From Aquipseudomonas alcaligenes NBRC 14159 (GTDB lineage Bacteria > Pseudomonadota > Gammaproteobacteria > Pseudomonadales > Pseudomonadaceae), in NCBI RefSeq assembly GCF_000467105.1, contig NZ_BATI01000005.1, positions 186,001 through 250,000 of the forward strand: a stretch of DNA of 64,000 nt. The letters are read 5' to 3'. The translations under genes and the position numbers were made by a program. The notes under the pieces were generated by a model. It was not told the origin of the DNA, searched no databases, and saw only the letters and a list, made by a program, of their open reading frames with translations. This document shows, in pieces, positions 46,292 through 55,369 of this stretch; positions within the stretch are counted from its first letter, which is position 1, and the number at the start of each line of letters is the position of its first letter.

Positions 46292-47367
46292 GGCCTGCAG
46301 ACAGGATCGGCGTTCGACGTATTTTTCTGGTCACGCCAGACGCGGAAGGCCTCCACGAAATCGCCTTCTGGCCAGCGCCCTTTCCCGACCTGCTCAGCCA
46401 CCCACTCACCCAGCTCGACGGAATCGATGCCAAGGTCTGCCAGCGTCGCGGCGCTGCGCACATTGGCTTTCTGGATGCCGATGATGGCCAGTCGCTCCAG
46501 CTCATGCTCAACCAGGTCATCGACTGTCTCGGCCTCACCCTGCCAGAGGTCGAGGAACCTCTCCCAGTCGCGGGCGTAGTACCCGTTCAGGGCGCGGGTA
46601 GCGCCAAGACTGGCGACCTGGAATCGGGTTGCCCATGGCTCAGGGATTTCGGAGTAGCGCACCAGGGAGCCGGCGCCCTCTTCGACGTGGATCTGCACCA
46701 GGTTGCGGATCTCGTCGACGGTCAGGCCTGCGGCAGGCCCAATCGGGCAGTCACGGTCAGCACGCCAGACGCGCAGCAGGTCCTGGGTCGCCTGGTCATG
46801 CTTTTCCGGGTTGCCGAGCGCCCATAGCGCATTGCGCCTGGTCAGCTCGCGGGTCTGCAGGTCGATCGACATAGAACCGAATTCGTGGCCAACGGCCGGG
46901 GCGTTCTCCCAGCACAGTTCATCGGCAACATTGAGGATCTGGGCGCAGAAGAAAGCGGCCGACTGCCGGCGCGTCATACGTTCCAGAGCAGCGCGGTCGG
47001 TGCTGAAAAAAGCGAGGCGCAGGCCTGCCAGTTCAGAGCTGGCCAGGACGTCGCGGGCGGCCTTGAGGGCGTAGGTCAGGTCGGCGTGCTCGAGGCGCTC
47101 GGCGCGATCGATCAGGACATAGATCGGCTCCCCGATCAGGCGGCTGGCGGACTCCAGGGTGGCCGCGAGGGTGTGCCCTGGATCTACAGCAAGCTGGACG
47201 GCCAGCTGCTCGATGGCGAGCTGGCTGTCCTCTGTTTCAGTAAGACCGGCGAGGGGTTTTCCCGCGTCACCCAGCGCCTCGGCCAGGCGCTGGCAGGTTC
47301 CCTCAGGGGCTTGAACGAACAGGCCGGAGTCGGCCCGTTCGAGGTGCTGGAGGAGGGTCAGGATCAT
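46288..47367 (-). CDS. ATPase-like protein without a P-loop, unknown function
   Basis: A 359-residue soluble protein. Residues 75-145 (IYVLIDRAERLEHADLTYAL, GLRLAFFSTDRAALERM) look like the Walker B and sensor part of an AAA+ or STAND ATPase, but no Walker A motif is visible. The C-terminal half is helical (LVEHELERLAIIGIQKANVRS). It overlaps the preceding small gene by ATGA. Its last four residues appear to have been changed by insertion of the HAD gene. It follows the relaxase and may serve transfer; this is inference. Confidence 0.6.
   Translation of the reverse strand: MILTLLQHLERADSGLFVQAPEGTCQRLAEALGDAGKPLAGLTETEDSQLAIEQLAVQLAVDPGHTLAATLESASRLIGEPIYVLIDRAERLEHADLTYALKAARDVLASSELAGLRLAFFSTDRAALERMTRRQSAAFFCAQILNVADELCWENAPAVGHEFGSMSIDLQTRELTRRNALWALGNPEKHDQATQDLLRVWRADRDCPIGPAAGLTVDEIRNLVQIHVEEGAGSLVRYSEIPEPWATRFQVASLGATRALNGYYARDWERFLDLWQGEAETVDDLVEHELERLAIIGIQKANVRSAATLADLGIDSVELGEWVAEQVGKGRWPEGDFVEAFRVWRDQKNTSNADPVCRP
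46305..46325. repeat. 21-bp direct repeat, copy 2
   Basis: Exact match to 45833-45853. This copy encodes the KNTSNAD segment near the C-terminus of the ATPase-like protein. At copy 1 the same codons continue into a short open tail ending LCMS, which is probably the original C-terminus. Confidence 0.85.
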
Positions 47368-47612
47368 TGGCTCATCCTGCGGCTCTGCTGCTGGGTCTGC
47401 TCAGGCTCTGGGTCGGGCAGCTGCTCGACAACGTGGAAAAACACTTCGGCGAAGGCGGCTGCGACTTCTTCGAGCACACCGATGATCCGCGAGTGCTCGC
47501 GGACGTCGTCTGGCGCCAGGGCGTCGGCGATTTTCCGGGGTTCGGCGAGGATGCGCTGGAGCACCTCCTGCTCGCCGTAGGAGAGGTCGATGGTGGGCTG
47601 TAGTCGGGTCAC
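47364..47612 (-). CDS. Small helical protein downstream of the relaxase gene
   Basis: An 82-residue protein with a GTG start 10 bp after the relaxase stop. It overlaps the next gene by ATGA. It is largely helical and acidic, with a Gln/Pro-rich tail. No family was recognised; its position suggests a transfer accessory role. Confidence 0.55.
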   Translation of the reverse strand: MTRLQPTIDLSYGEQEVLQRILAEPRKIADALAPDDVREHSRIIGVLEEVAAAFAEVFFHVVEQLPDPEPEQTQQQSRRMSQ

Positions 47613-47622
47613 TGGGGGCTCC

Positions 47623-50600
47623 TCAGCGGCTCATGCCGCGGCCCTGATGCTGGTCTTGGGTCTGCTCGGGTCCGGCCTGGTGGGCCGGTTCCGGTTTGGT
47701 TTGTTCGGGTTGCTGCTGGGTTTTGCCGTCATGGATGGAGGGTTTGTACTGGACGGCATCGCGGGTTGGCTGCGCCGGCTGGGTGCGCTCGGCGCTCTGC
47801 TGGCGTTCGGCTTGGAGGCGGCGGAGGAGGTCGTTGGGGTCTTCGCCTTCGCGCATGGCGTAATCGCCGCGCCGGTCCTCGACCTGCAGGTGAGGGGCTT
47901 TTTCGGCGAGCGCCTTCTGCAGGGTTTCGGTATGCCCATCACCAGCTTCGTCCCGGTCGTAGACAAGTTCGACCTTCTTGGCGCCAGTGCGCTCAGATAG
48001 ACCGCGCAAGGCTTGGGCGGTGTCGTCGGCCGGATTTCCACCCGAGCTGACATACAGTGTGCGAGAGCGCTGTTCTGGAGAGTCCATCTGGTACAAGCTC
48101 AAAGCATCGAGGCCGCCCTCAGCCACTTTGATTTGCTCAGGGTTGGGGCAGCTTTGGTTCGCGACATAGATTCCTCGATCTGAGGAGGAATAAAGGGTCC
48201 AGCCGTCCTTTTTGCGCTCGTAACCAGTGAACCTCCCGTCCTCGCGGACGTGTGGGAAAACCGCGTTTCCGTGCTGATCGGTGCGGGATTTCGTTTCAGC
48301 GATGGTCTGCTCGGAGATACCTCTAGCCAGCAGGAAACGGTTTGGCTCTGTAGATGCCTTCTTGTATTGGTCGCAGGCAGCAACTCGTCGAATTTCTGCT
48401 TCTAGCGCGGTCTTCTGCCGCTGCTGCTCTATGCGAGCCTCGCGCTCGGCATTGCTCAGCCCCTGGTAACGGGAGCCGGAGTCGAAGTCCTTGTTGAAGG
48501 CGACCCTTCGCAGCTCGTCGCGGGTCTCCAAAAAGCCCTGACCCGTGGCGTGCTGATGGAGGTGGAAAACGTCACCCCCAAGGCCGGAACCTTGACCAGC
48601 CTTGGTGGCCACCCAGCTCGGCTCTCCTTTGGCGTTCGGCTTGAGGGTGATTTCGCGCATGGGGTCAGCTTTATCCAAGGCCTTGTTTTCCATCCGAACA
48701 CGGGCGCCTGACCCGCTGACCTGGACATAGCCTAGGCGCTCAGCGTGATCGCGCAGATCCACCCGATCGCGGATCGCCTGGGTCTCACGCTGCTGCTCGG
48801 CCTTGGTCCAGACACGACGCTGCTTTGGCATATCCCCTCCTACTGCGGCGGAACTGTCCTGACGCATTCCTGCAGCAACTGCTCGTTCAGGTCGCTCATT
48901 TTCGATTTCCTGTTTCGGGGTTGGGGGTAATGGGAGTGGTTCGGCAAGCAGCGCGACGCGCTTGGCATCGGCCGGCAACTCGTAGGGTTTCCCGGGTTTC
49001 TGGCGGGTGTCGTTGGGCAGATCGATAAGCCCGGTTACTGCGAAGCCGCGGGCAACGGACAGGTCATGGTCGGCCTGAGTGGCCGGCATAACCTGGATTT
49101 CAGGCGACTGCTTGGGCTCTGCCTTAGGCTCTGTGGCGTACTCGAAACGCTCGCCTGCCTTCTCCAGCAGATCCTTGGTGCTCGGCTGCTGGGCCTTGAT
49201 CGGCTGCTCTTCGTAGAGGCCTGCTTCAGCGTTGGCGCGGATCAGGGCGCGGAACTCTTTGTCGGCATCAAGGGCGCAGCGCTTGGACTTGAATACCGCG
49301 GTGTTCCGGGCCAGCGTGTCGAGCGACTCTTGATCGTTGCCGATGTAGAAGCTGCAGGCCTGGCGCGAGCGGGTAAACGCCACGTAGGCGAGGCGGCGAT
49401 CGGTGGAATCTGAGGTCAAGTAGAAGGCCCGATCGACCGTGAGGCCCTGGCTCTTGTGCACGGTCATCGCGTAGGCATGATCGATCGAGGCATAGTCGGA
49501 CAGGTTCCAACTGACCTCTTCTTTGGTGCGGTCCAGCCTTGCGGTGAGCTTTGTGTCGCAGATCGGCTCACCGTTATCGTCAGTGCCGGTCTGCACACGC
49601 TCGATGCCAGTGAGGGTCGCGCGGTCACCGTTGTAGACCGGCTCGCCATCGACCTTTTGGTTTTTGCGCAGCATGATTCGATCACCTGGCACCAGATCGA
49701 GGTCGGCGTAATCGCCTCGACCGGTCTCAACCGGGATACGGACCTGTTGGGCCTTGTCCAGTTCACCGATCTCGAATCGGTGCTCGCGGACCTTGCTGTT
49801 CAATGAGCGGACAGATTGGTTGCGGTCGGCCAGCAGCAGGATTTCCTGCCAGTCTGTGCCCTCTTCGTGCGCCTGCAGCGCGTCGCGCATCATCAGCTTG
49901 ATCGGCTTATCCTTGGTGCCCTCGCCCGGCATTTTCAGTAGGCCGCGTGCTTTCATCATCTCCAGGGCGTCAGGGCCGCCCTGCTCCGCAGGTCCCTCGA
50001 ACCAGGCCTGAGAGATCGCCCGGTCTGCCGGGTCTTTCTGGCGTGCGATCTGGATCAACTCAGCGCAGCCAACCTCCTCTGTCAGCATGTCAAGCACCGA
50101 CGCGGAGCCCACGGCTTCGAGCTGGCGACCGTCACCGACCAAGATGAGCTTGGCGCCGGCAGCGTCGCAGTACCCGGCGAGTTTGTGCAGGGTGCGCAGA
50201 TCCGCGAGGCCCGCCTCGTCACAAATGATCACATCGTTGGCGCGCAGCTTTTCGCGGTACTGAGCGTTGTCGTTTTCCAGTCGCATCAGTAGCGAATGGA
50301 TTGTGCGAGCCCGGATGCCAGCTGAGTTCTGCAGTTCGGCGGCAGCAGCACCAGACGGCGCCAGACCGATCACTCGGTTACCGGCAGCCTCGTAGGCCTC
50401 GCGGAGCGCGGCCAGGCTGACGGATTTACCAGTACCGGCAGCGCCCTGGATGATCTGAAAGCGAGCCCCGCTCGTGCAGAAGCGCACGACCGCGCGCTGC
50501 TCGTCGCGCATGGGGTAGCCCTTTTCCCGCTCAATCCGGGCGATGGCCATCTCTGTGTCGAAAGGTTTGATCGTGAATCGGACCTCAGGACGCTGGGCTG

Positions 50601-51828
50601 CATGGGCATAAGCCAGCAGCTCGGCCTCGAACTGGCGGTAGGTCTCGGTTGTGAACTCGCGGTGGCGCCCTTCCTGCGGCAGCTCGATCACCCCGAGCTG
50701 GCGGATTAGGCCGCTCTTGATTGCTGGGATAGCGGATTCGCCCCCATGCAGGATCGCCAGCTGGGCTGCTGCGCGATCGAGGGCGTGTTCGCCGAACACG
50801 CTGGCGTTCCGAAGCACAAGCTGCTCGGCGAACAGCTTGGTTTCCGGGGTCAGGTCGCCTCGCTGCAGCTCCTGGTGGAAGTTCTGCAGTTGCTCGCGCC
50901 ATTCGGCGCGGAGTTCGTCTGAGTCACGCTCCTTCTTGCCCTCACGAGTCCGCTTAGCTGCGCCTCGTGCTGAGTCAGCACCACTGGCACCCATCTCGTC
51001 GAGCGCCTTGAGGATCTCCATGCGGCGGGTGGAATACTCCAGCACGGTTTCCCGTGAAATACCGGCCACGCGAAGCCCGTTGCGCTCGAGGTCAGATTCA
51101 AAATACTTGGCAAGCTGAGGGATATCCCGCCTGAGGGCATGGGCCAGATAGCAGTCAAATAGCGCAGCGAACTCTCCCTGACGCTTATACAGCTCGCCAC
51201 CATCGAGCGGCCGCCACTCGCCATCAGGCGTAAGGCAGGCATTCGGAATCTCGATGTGGACGTGGAGATGGGGTTCCTGATTGCGGTTGGTGAAGTGCAA
51301 ATACGAGGCAGCCATGGCCTTTCCGGCGAAGCGGGCCACCCCTTGGGCGCCAAGCCTATAGCCGAAGTACCCTTGTTTTTCCACGTACTCAAAGGTCCGT
51401 CGCGAGGCCTCCATCATGGACCGCTCAAGAATGATCTGCTGTTCTCGCGGCAGCGAGGCATATACCAGCGAGAGGGTCTTATCCACGTTGAGGCTGGTCG
51501 AGAATCCCGCCGTCCCGGTGCCACGCTCAAGCTGATCCTGACGGCGCTTGAGGACATAAGACTCCCTTGTGCGGGGGTTGATACCGCTCATCAGGGCGGA
51601 GTAATCACCATCCTGCGGGGTGATACCCAACCCCATTGCTTCGGCGCCTTGACCGAGATACTCAGTCAGCACCGTATCGGCGCCAGGCTTGTGGAAGTAG
51701 TCCTCTCCTCCGGTAGAAAGCACCTGATCGTGTTCGTCGTCGAGGATCTGGCCCTCGCCACGCTCGAAATAGTTCGCCCGCGCCCCGATATCGCCGCTGG
51801 TGAATTTGTCGATCGTGAAGATGGCCAT
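47623..51828 (-). CDS. MobF relaxase/helicase with C-terminal TOPRIM domain
   Basis: A 1401-residue protein. The N-terminal TrwC-type relaxase (about 1-300) has the nicking Tyr20 in GARANYFERG and the metal-binding His triad in HFTNRNQEPHLHVHIEIP. A superfamily 1 helicase follows (Walker A GAAGTGKSV near 465, IICDEAGLAD near 535, YAMTVHKSQGLT near 805). The C-terminal region (about 1080-1350) resembles DUF3991/TOPRIM primase-like domains (VAEGGLDALSL and YDRDEAGDGH). It should nick at oriT, carry the strand and unwind DNA during transfer. The frame opens further upstream, but the ATG at 51828 starts the conserved region, 1 nt after the upstream gene. Confidence 0.93.
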   Translation of the reverse strand: MAIFTIDKFTSGDIGARANYFERGEGQILDDEHDQVLSTGGEDYFHKPGADTVLTEYLGQGAEAMGLGITPQDGDYSALMSGINPRTRESYVLKRRQDQLERGTGTAGFSTSLNVDKTLSLVYASLPREQQIILERSMMEASRRTFEYVEKQGYFGYRLGAQGVARFAGKAMAASYLHFTNRNQEPHLHVHIEIPNACLTPDGEWRPLDGGELYKRQGEFAALFDCYLAHALRRDIPQLAKYFESDLERNGLRVAGISRETVLEYSTRRMEILKALDEMGASGADSARGAAKRTREGKKERDSDELRAEWREQLQNFHQELQRGDLTPETKLFAEQLVLRNASVFGEHALDRAAAQLAILHGGESAIPAIKSGLIRQLGVIELPQEGRHREFTTETYRQFEAELLAYAHAAQRPEVRFTIKPFDTEMAIARIEREKGYPMRDEQRAVVRFCTSGARFQIIQGAAGTGKSVSLAALREAYEAAGNRVIGLAPSGAAAAELQNSAGIRARTIHSLLMRLENDNAQYREKLRANDVIICDEAGLADLRTLHKLAGYCDAAGAKLILVGDGRQLEAVGSASVLDMLTEEVGCAELIQIARQKDPADRAISQAWFEGPAEQGGPDALEMMKARGLLKMPGEGTKDKPIKLMMRDALQAHEEGTDWQEILLLADRNQSVRSLNSKVREHRFEIGELDKAQQVRIPVETGRGDYADLDLVPGDRIMLRKNQKVDGEPVYNGDRATLTGIERVQTGTDDNGEPICDTKLTARLDRTKEEVSWNLSDYASIDHAYAMTVHKSQGLTVDRAFYLTSDSTDRRLAYVAFTRSRQACSFYIGNDQESLDTLARNTAVFKSKRCALDADKEFRALIRANAEAGLYEEQPIKAQQPSTKDLLEKAGERFEYATEPKAEPKQSPEIQVMPATQADHDLSVARGFAVTGLIDLPNDTRQKPGKPYELPADAKRVALLAEPLPLPPTPKQEIENERPERAVAAGMRQDSSAAVGGDMPKQRRVWTKAEQQRETQAIRDRVDLRDHAERLGYVQVSGSGARVRMENKALDKADPMREITLKPNAKGEPSWVATKAGQGSGLGGDVFHLHQHATGQGFLETRDELRRVAFNKDFDSGSRYQGLSNAEREARIEQQRQKTALEAEIRRVAACDQYKKASTEPNRFLLARGISEQTIAETKSRTDQHGNAVFPHVREDGRFTGYERKKDGWTLYSSSDRGIYVANQSCPNPEQIKVAEGGLDALSLYQMDSPEQRSRTLYVSSGGNPADDTAQALRGLSERTGAKKVELVYDRDEAGDGHTETLQKALAEKAPHLQVEDRRGDYAMREGEDPNDLLRRLQAERQQSAERTQPAQPTRDAVQYKPSIHDGKTQQQPEQTKPEPAHQAGPEQTQDQHQGRGMSR

Positions 51829-51829
51829 C

Positions 51830-52177
51830 TCAAACACCCTCGACGCCAGCGAACAGAAACTTGAGCTGTTCAGCCACCGCGCGCTGCGCTCCCAGCCGGC
51901 TCGCCTCCGCGATCCGAGGTCCCAAAAGGGCGAGTGAGGATTCAATCTCAGACCGGATCGCGAGCGATTCCTCGGGCTCCAGGGCGACGATTTTGGCCGT
52001 ATGCAGAGCCAGATCACCGTGCACCAGGGCGACCAAATCTGCGGTCGGAACAGCCTCCAGGATGGTCTGCAGCACAGCCGATTTCGAAACTTTCAGGTCA
52101 CGCGCGAGGCGCTCGAACGCCTGCTGAGCGGCCTCAGTAACCATGCTCTGTGTGTGATTCTTCCTCTCGAAAGCCAT
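51830..52177 (-). CDS. TrwA-like relaxosome accessory protein
   Basis: A 115-residue protein with an N-terminal region (EAAQQAFERLARDLKVSKSAVLQTILEAV) consistent with a ribbon-helix-helix DNA-binding domain and a helical C-terminal half. Position between the putative oriT and the relaxase gene matches trwA of R388, whose product binds oriT and represses the operon. In R388 the coupling-protein gene trwB separates trwA from trwC; here the gap is 1 nt. Confidence 0.75.
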   Translation of the reverse strand: MAFERKNHTQSMVTEAAQQAFERLARDLKVSKSAVLQTILEAVPTADLVALVHGDLALHTAKIVALEPEESLAIRSEIESSLALLGPRIAEASRLGAQRAVAEQLKFLFAGVEGV

Positions 52178-52501
52178 TCAGCTCCCTTCCCTTCAGGGGT
52201 GGCTACTACCGCTGTAGTAGACCACCTATCTCTCGTGATGACCGGCTGGTGCGGGCTGACACGGATGCACCTCGCGAAGCGAGTGCAGCCGTGTTCAGCC
52301 TTCCCGAGCTACATACTACTAACTTCGATTTTCGTTGCAATCTGTATCGCTAAATTATTTTAAGTTGATTTGCATTATAGAAACCAGTTGGATAAATTGG
52401 ATTTCGTATAGAGTCAGTAGACCATTGTTGATGAATGGGCGATCTTGTTTGTAGGTACGCGCTATAAACTGGCGCAGACAACCAAACAGAGGATCAACCC
52501 C
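52178..52501. other. Putative oriT and divergent promoter region
   Basis: This non-coding stretch separates the TrwA-relaxase and StbABC-like operons, the position of oriT in R388. It contains an inverted repeat at 52203-52209/52214-52220 (CTACTAC around CGCT). A long imperfect hairpin lies at 52254-52300 (outer arms starting GGCTGA, inner arms TGCAC/GTGCA). An A+T-rich tract of about 110 bp follows. AGTAGACCA occurs twice (52216-52224, 52417-52425), reminiscent of the TCTA core of MobF nic sites on the minus strand. The exact nick position cannot be assigned. Confidence 0.6.
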
Positions 52502-53050
52502 ATGAAAAAGCAGGACATCGAGGAAAACGGGCAGGCCACCCTTGATTTGGAGGAGAGCGTGAACCTAAGGCTGAGAGAGCTACTGGAGCGCAGGAAGGCG
52601 CAAGACCTGGAGGGCGGCACCGCTAACCGCACCCGTGGTCATGCGACCCGTGTGCTGCGGCCACGCCTGGAGGAGCTGCGCGAAATGGTCGTGTACGGAC
52701 TGTCGATGCGAGAGATCACAGACCTCCTTGGCGAGGGCGGAGTCCAGGTGAACTACCACTCGCTTCGAGCCTTTCTGCAGCGCTACCTGCCGCGCGAATA
52801 CGCCGAGTACCTGGTAGCCAAAAAACCCGGAGACCCACATTTCGGTAAGGAGATTCCGCCCGAGGTACTGGAAATAGACACCCCCCCCGAATTTCGGCAA
52901 CCGGAGGGGACAGGAGCAGGCAAACAGAAGGAAGAAGCAAAACCCGTGACCAAGCCTGCTGCCACCGGCGAGAGAAAACCACCGATGCGGCCTCGAGGTC
53001 AGCTGCGCGCTGATGCCGACCGAATCGACCTAGACGATGTACCCGATTAA
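52502..53050 (+). CDS. StbA-like DNA-binding protein
   Basis: A 182-residue protein. The middle (about 55-105; ELREMVVYGLSMREITDLL, HSLRAFLQRYLP) reads as a helix-turn-helix domain, and the C-terminus is a low-complexity Pro/Lys/Glu-rich tail. AGAGGA lies 8 nt before the ATG. As first gene of the operon opposite the TrwA gene it matches StbA of R388, which binds repeats near oriT, represses the operon and places the plasmid near the nucleoid. Similarity was judged by context and fold impression. Confidence 0.65.
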   Translation: MKKQDIEENGQATLDLEESVNLRLRELLERRKAQDLEGGTANRTRGHATRVLRPRLEELREMVVYGLSMREITDLLGEGGVQVNYHSLRAFLQRYLPREYAEYLVAKKPGDPHFGKEIPPEVLEIDTPPEFRQPEGTGAGKQKEEAKPVTKPAATGERKPPMRPRGQLRADADRIDLDDVPD

Positions 53051-53073
53051 CGGAACCGAATAAGGAAGCACTC

Positions 53074-53793
53074 ATGCGAATTGCGATCGTGAACCTGGGC
53101 GGCAATCAGGGCAAAACCACCCTCGCGGTGAACCTGTTCTCGCCGCGCATTCCGGGGGCCAAAATCCTGGCCGTCGAAACCATCAACGGAGCGGGCAACG
53201 ACCTGGGCATCGATGTCGAAAAACTCCGCGGGGAGCAGTTCTCTCGAATCTATGCCGAGCTGGCAGCAGCGGACGACCTGATCCTGGATGTAGGAGCCAG
53301 CAACATCGAAGATTTCCTGCTCGGCCTCGAGCGTTTTGAGGACGGGCATGACGAAGTTGACCTCTTCGTAATCCCGGCCACGCCTGCCAAGAAGGAACGC
53401 ACCGAGGCGGTCAAGACTGCCGTAATGCTCTCGGATCTGGGTGTCGAGGCATCCCGCATCACGTTCGTTTTTAACCGCACCCAGGACGTCGAGACCGACT
53501 TCGGGGACGTTCTGAATTTCGCGAAGAAGACCGGCCAAGTAACCGCGAACCCGGACTGCTTCATCCCGGAGAGCGAGCTGTTCAGCCTCCTCGCCGATAA
53601 GAAGCTCAACATTTCCCAGGCTCTCAATGATCAGACCGACTGGAAATCCGAGCTGAAAGCTGCCCGAGCGACTGACGACAAGAAGGGCTTCCAGAAAGCC
53701 GCTGACATGGTGGCCATCCAGAAGATGGCCAAGGCCATGGATCGCCAGCTGCAGTATGTGTTCGAGCGGCTGACCGCAGGCGCCGAGGGCTAA
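53074..53793 (+). CDS. StbB/ParA-like ATPase
   Basis: A 239-residue P-loop ATPase with a variant Walker A motif NLGGNQGKTTLAVN at the N-terminus and LILDVGAS as Walker B. The deviant-Walker lysine of typical ParA is replaced (GGNQGKT). This is the pattern of StbB-type ATPases of R388, which counterbalance StbA in plasmid transfer and location. It follows the StbA-like gene after 23 bp and precedes the StbC-like gene after 4 bp. Confidence 0.82.
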   Translation: MRIAIVNLGGNQGKTTLAVNLFSPRIPGAKILAVETINGAGNDLGIDVEKLRGEQFSRIYAELAAADDLILDVGASNIEDFLLGLERFEDGHDEVDLFVIPATPAKKERTEAVKTAVMLSDLGVEASRITFVFNRTQDVETDFGDVLNFAKKTGQVTANPDCFIPESELFSLLADKKLNISQALNDQTDWKSELKAARATDDKKGFQKAADMVAIQKMAKAMDRQLQYVFERLTAGAEG

Positions 53794-53797
53794 CGCA

Positions 53798-54550
53798 ATG
53801 GAAAGGCAGACCCGCGAGCGAGCACTGCTCGAAGAGCTGTTCGCTGACCACTACAAGCTGGCCGACCGCTTCGATGAAGCGGCCGGCAAGGTTGATCGCG
53901 TGTTTGACATGCTGCGGGGGACTGAGGGCTCTCGCGGTGTGATCGCCGACCTTGAAACTGCTTGCGTTGCTCTAGGCCCTATTGCTGGCAGCGAACTCGC
54001 ACAGAAAGTTGCTGCACTCCTTCAACAAGTACAGGCATTGCCGGAGCGCTTGGTGAAGATCGCGGACGAAGAGGGTTTCCGGCTTGCTGTGCGTAACACC
54101 TTCACCGACCTTTTCGAGGAGGTGGTTGAGGCTACGCGCAACGCTGGTATCGAGATCACTAGTCGCGAACTCGAATCGCTGCTCAAGCCTGCAGCTCAAG
54201 CTGCCAGCGACGCCGTTTTTGGTGATGCCGCCCTCAACGCAGCGAAGCTTTCTCAGGCCGAGAAGGAAATCGAAAACCTCAAATCGCAGAACCTGGTTCT
54301 GATGAACACCCTGTCCAAGAGCGAGCAGCTGAGCGAGCAGGCCATCAACAAGCTCGGTGAGGATTTGGGCGCTGTCAGCGAGAAGCTGGCTGCCGCAAAC
54401 TCCCGCCGCGTAGGTTTCTACGGGCTCGTCGCTGCATTTGCCCTCGGCGTCTTCATGCATGGCCCCGTCACCTTGATGGTGGACGCGGGTTTCGACCTGC
54501 TGCGCGAAAATGCCAAGGCCTCCGCGGCAGCTGAAAGGACCACCTTGTGA
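53798..54550 (+). CDS. StbC-like coiled-coil membrane protein
   Basis: A 250-residue protein that is helical throughout, with coiled-coil segments (KLSQAEKEIENLKSQNLVL) and one C-terminal transmembrane helix (about 207-225, VGFYGLVAAFALGVFM). No enzyme motif is seen. It is the third gene of the StbABC-like operon, whose StbC has no established function. Confidence 0.7.
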   Translation: MERQTRERALLEELFADHYKLADRFDEAAGKVDRVFDMLRGTEGSRGVIADLETACVALGPIAGSELAQKVAALLQQVQALPERLVKIADEEGFRLAVRNTFTDLFEEVVEATRNAGIEITSRELESLLKPAAQAASDAVFGDAALNAAKLSQAEKEIENLKSQNLVLMNTLSKSEQLSEQAINKLGEDLGAVSEKLAAANSRRVGFYGLVAAFALGVFMHGPVTLMVDAGFDLLRENAKASAAAERTTL

Positions 54551-54704
54551 TGTCTCCAGCAGCGCACTTGCGGTCGAGTGCGATCCTTCGGTGTATTCCG
54601 AGACGCGCGAAACCGGAGACACCGCGGACCTATATGTTTGAGGGGAAGGCTAGCTCCCCCCCATTATAGCTCTCCGCTATTCGGCCCCGAGCAGGAGTAC
54701 CTAG

Positions 54705-55325
54705 ATGAACCAAAATCAGATCGACGAGCAGGCGCAGAACGTCAGTGGATTCGTGGCTGGCGGGCTGATCTTGGCCATCCTGGCTGCACTTCGTTGGCCG
54801 AGCGGCGCAATCATCCTAGCTGCGGTTGGCGCGGTGCTCTACCTAGGCGCTCAGGCTATCAACTCGGGCTATTCGCAGTACGCAACGGCTGTCCGAGCTG
54901 AAGCTGGGGCTCAGGCCGCAGCACAGGAGGAAAAGGAACAAGCCAAGTTTAGGATGTACAAGGAGGGCGAAGCGCTCGGCTTTGCTGTCGAAGGCACATA
55001 CTGGCGAACTGTCGGTGCGCTGTCCGACCTCGAGCGGATGGAGATCAAGGGCAATAAGCGTGCAAAGAAGTTCCGCGCTCAGTACTCGCTGTCTGCCCAA
55101 GATCAGCCTGACCTGTCCTGGATTGGCCTGAAAGATTCGATCGAGGCCGATATCGCAGCTGGAGATCGAGGTTTTGCTCAGACGAAGGTCAAGGTCGCCT
55201 TGGCTCAGAAGAAGCTCGAACCGGCGCAGCGTTATGTTGCTACGGTAAAGGAGAACCAGGCCCATTTCGCGGGCGACGGATACCTGAAGCTCGGCGGCGC
55301 CTTCATCAAAGAGTTCAGTAATTAG
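54705..55325 (+). CDS. Membrane protein of unknown function
   Basis: A 206-residue protein with two closely spaced N-terminal transmembrane helices (about 14-29 and 33-51) and a basic, helical C-terminal domain in the cytoplasm. AGGAG is well placed before the ATG. A strong terminator follows 19 bp after the stop. No family was recognised. It may be co-transcribed with the StbABC-like genes or have its own promoter in the 154-bp gap. Confidence 0.7.
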   Translation: MNQNQIDEQAQNVSGFVAGGLILAILAALRWPSGAIILAAVGAVLYLGAQAINSGYSQYATAVRAEAGAQAAAQEEKEQAKFRMYKEGEALGFAVEGTYWRTVGALSDLERMEIKGNKRAKKFRAQYSLSAQDQPDLSWIGLKDSIEADIAAGDRGFAQTKVKVALAQKKLEPAQRYVATVKENQAHFAGDGYLKLGGAFIKEFSN

Positions 55326-55344
55326 AAGCCCTTCCCGAAAAGTG

Positions 55345-55369
55345 AAGCCCGGCAATGCCGGGCTTTTTT
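55345..55369 (+). terminator. Rho-independent terminator
   Basis: A 9-bp stem (AAGCCCGGC at 55345-55353 with 55357-55365) and a T6 tract lie just after the membrane-protein gene and end the plus-strand operon. Confidence 0.92.

Noticed and set aside
52254..52300. Simple terminator between the two transfer operons
   Set aside because: The hairpin has bulges, no T tract, and lies between divergent operons where no transcript needs to end; it fits an oriT structure better.
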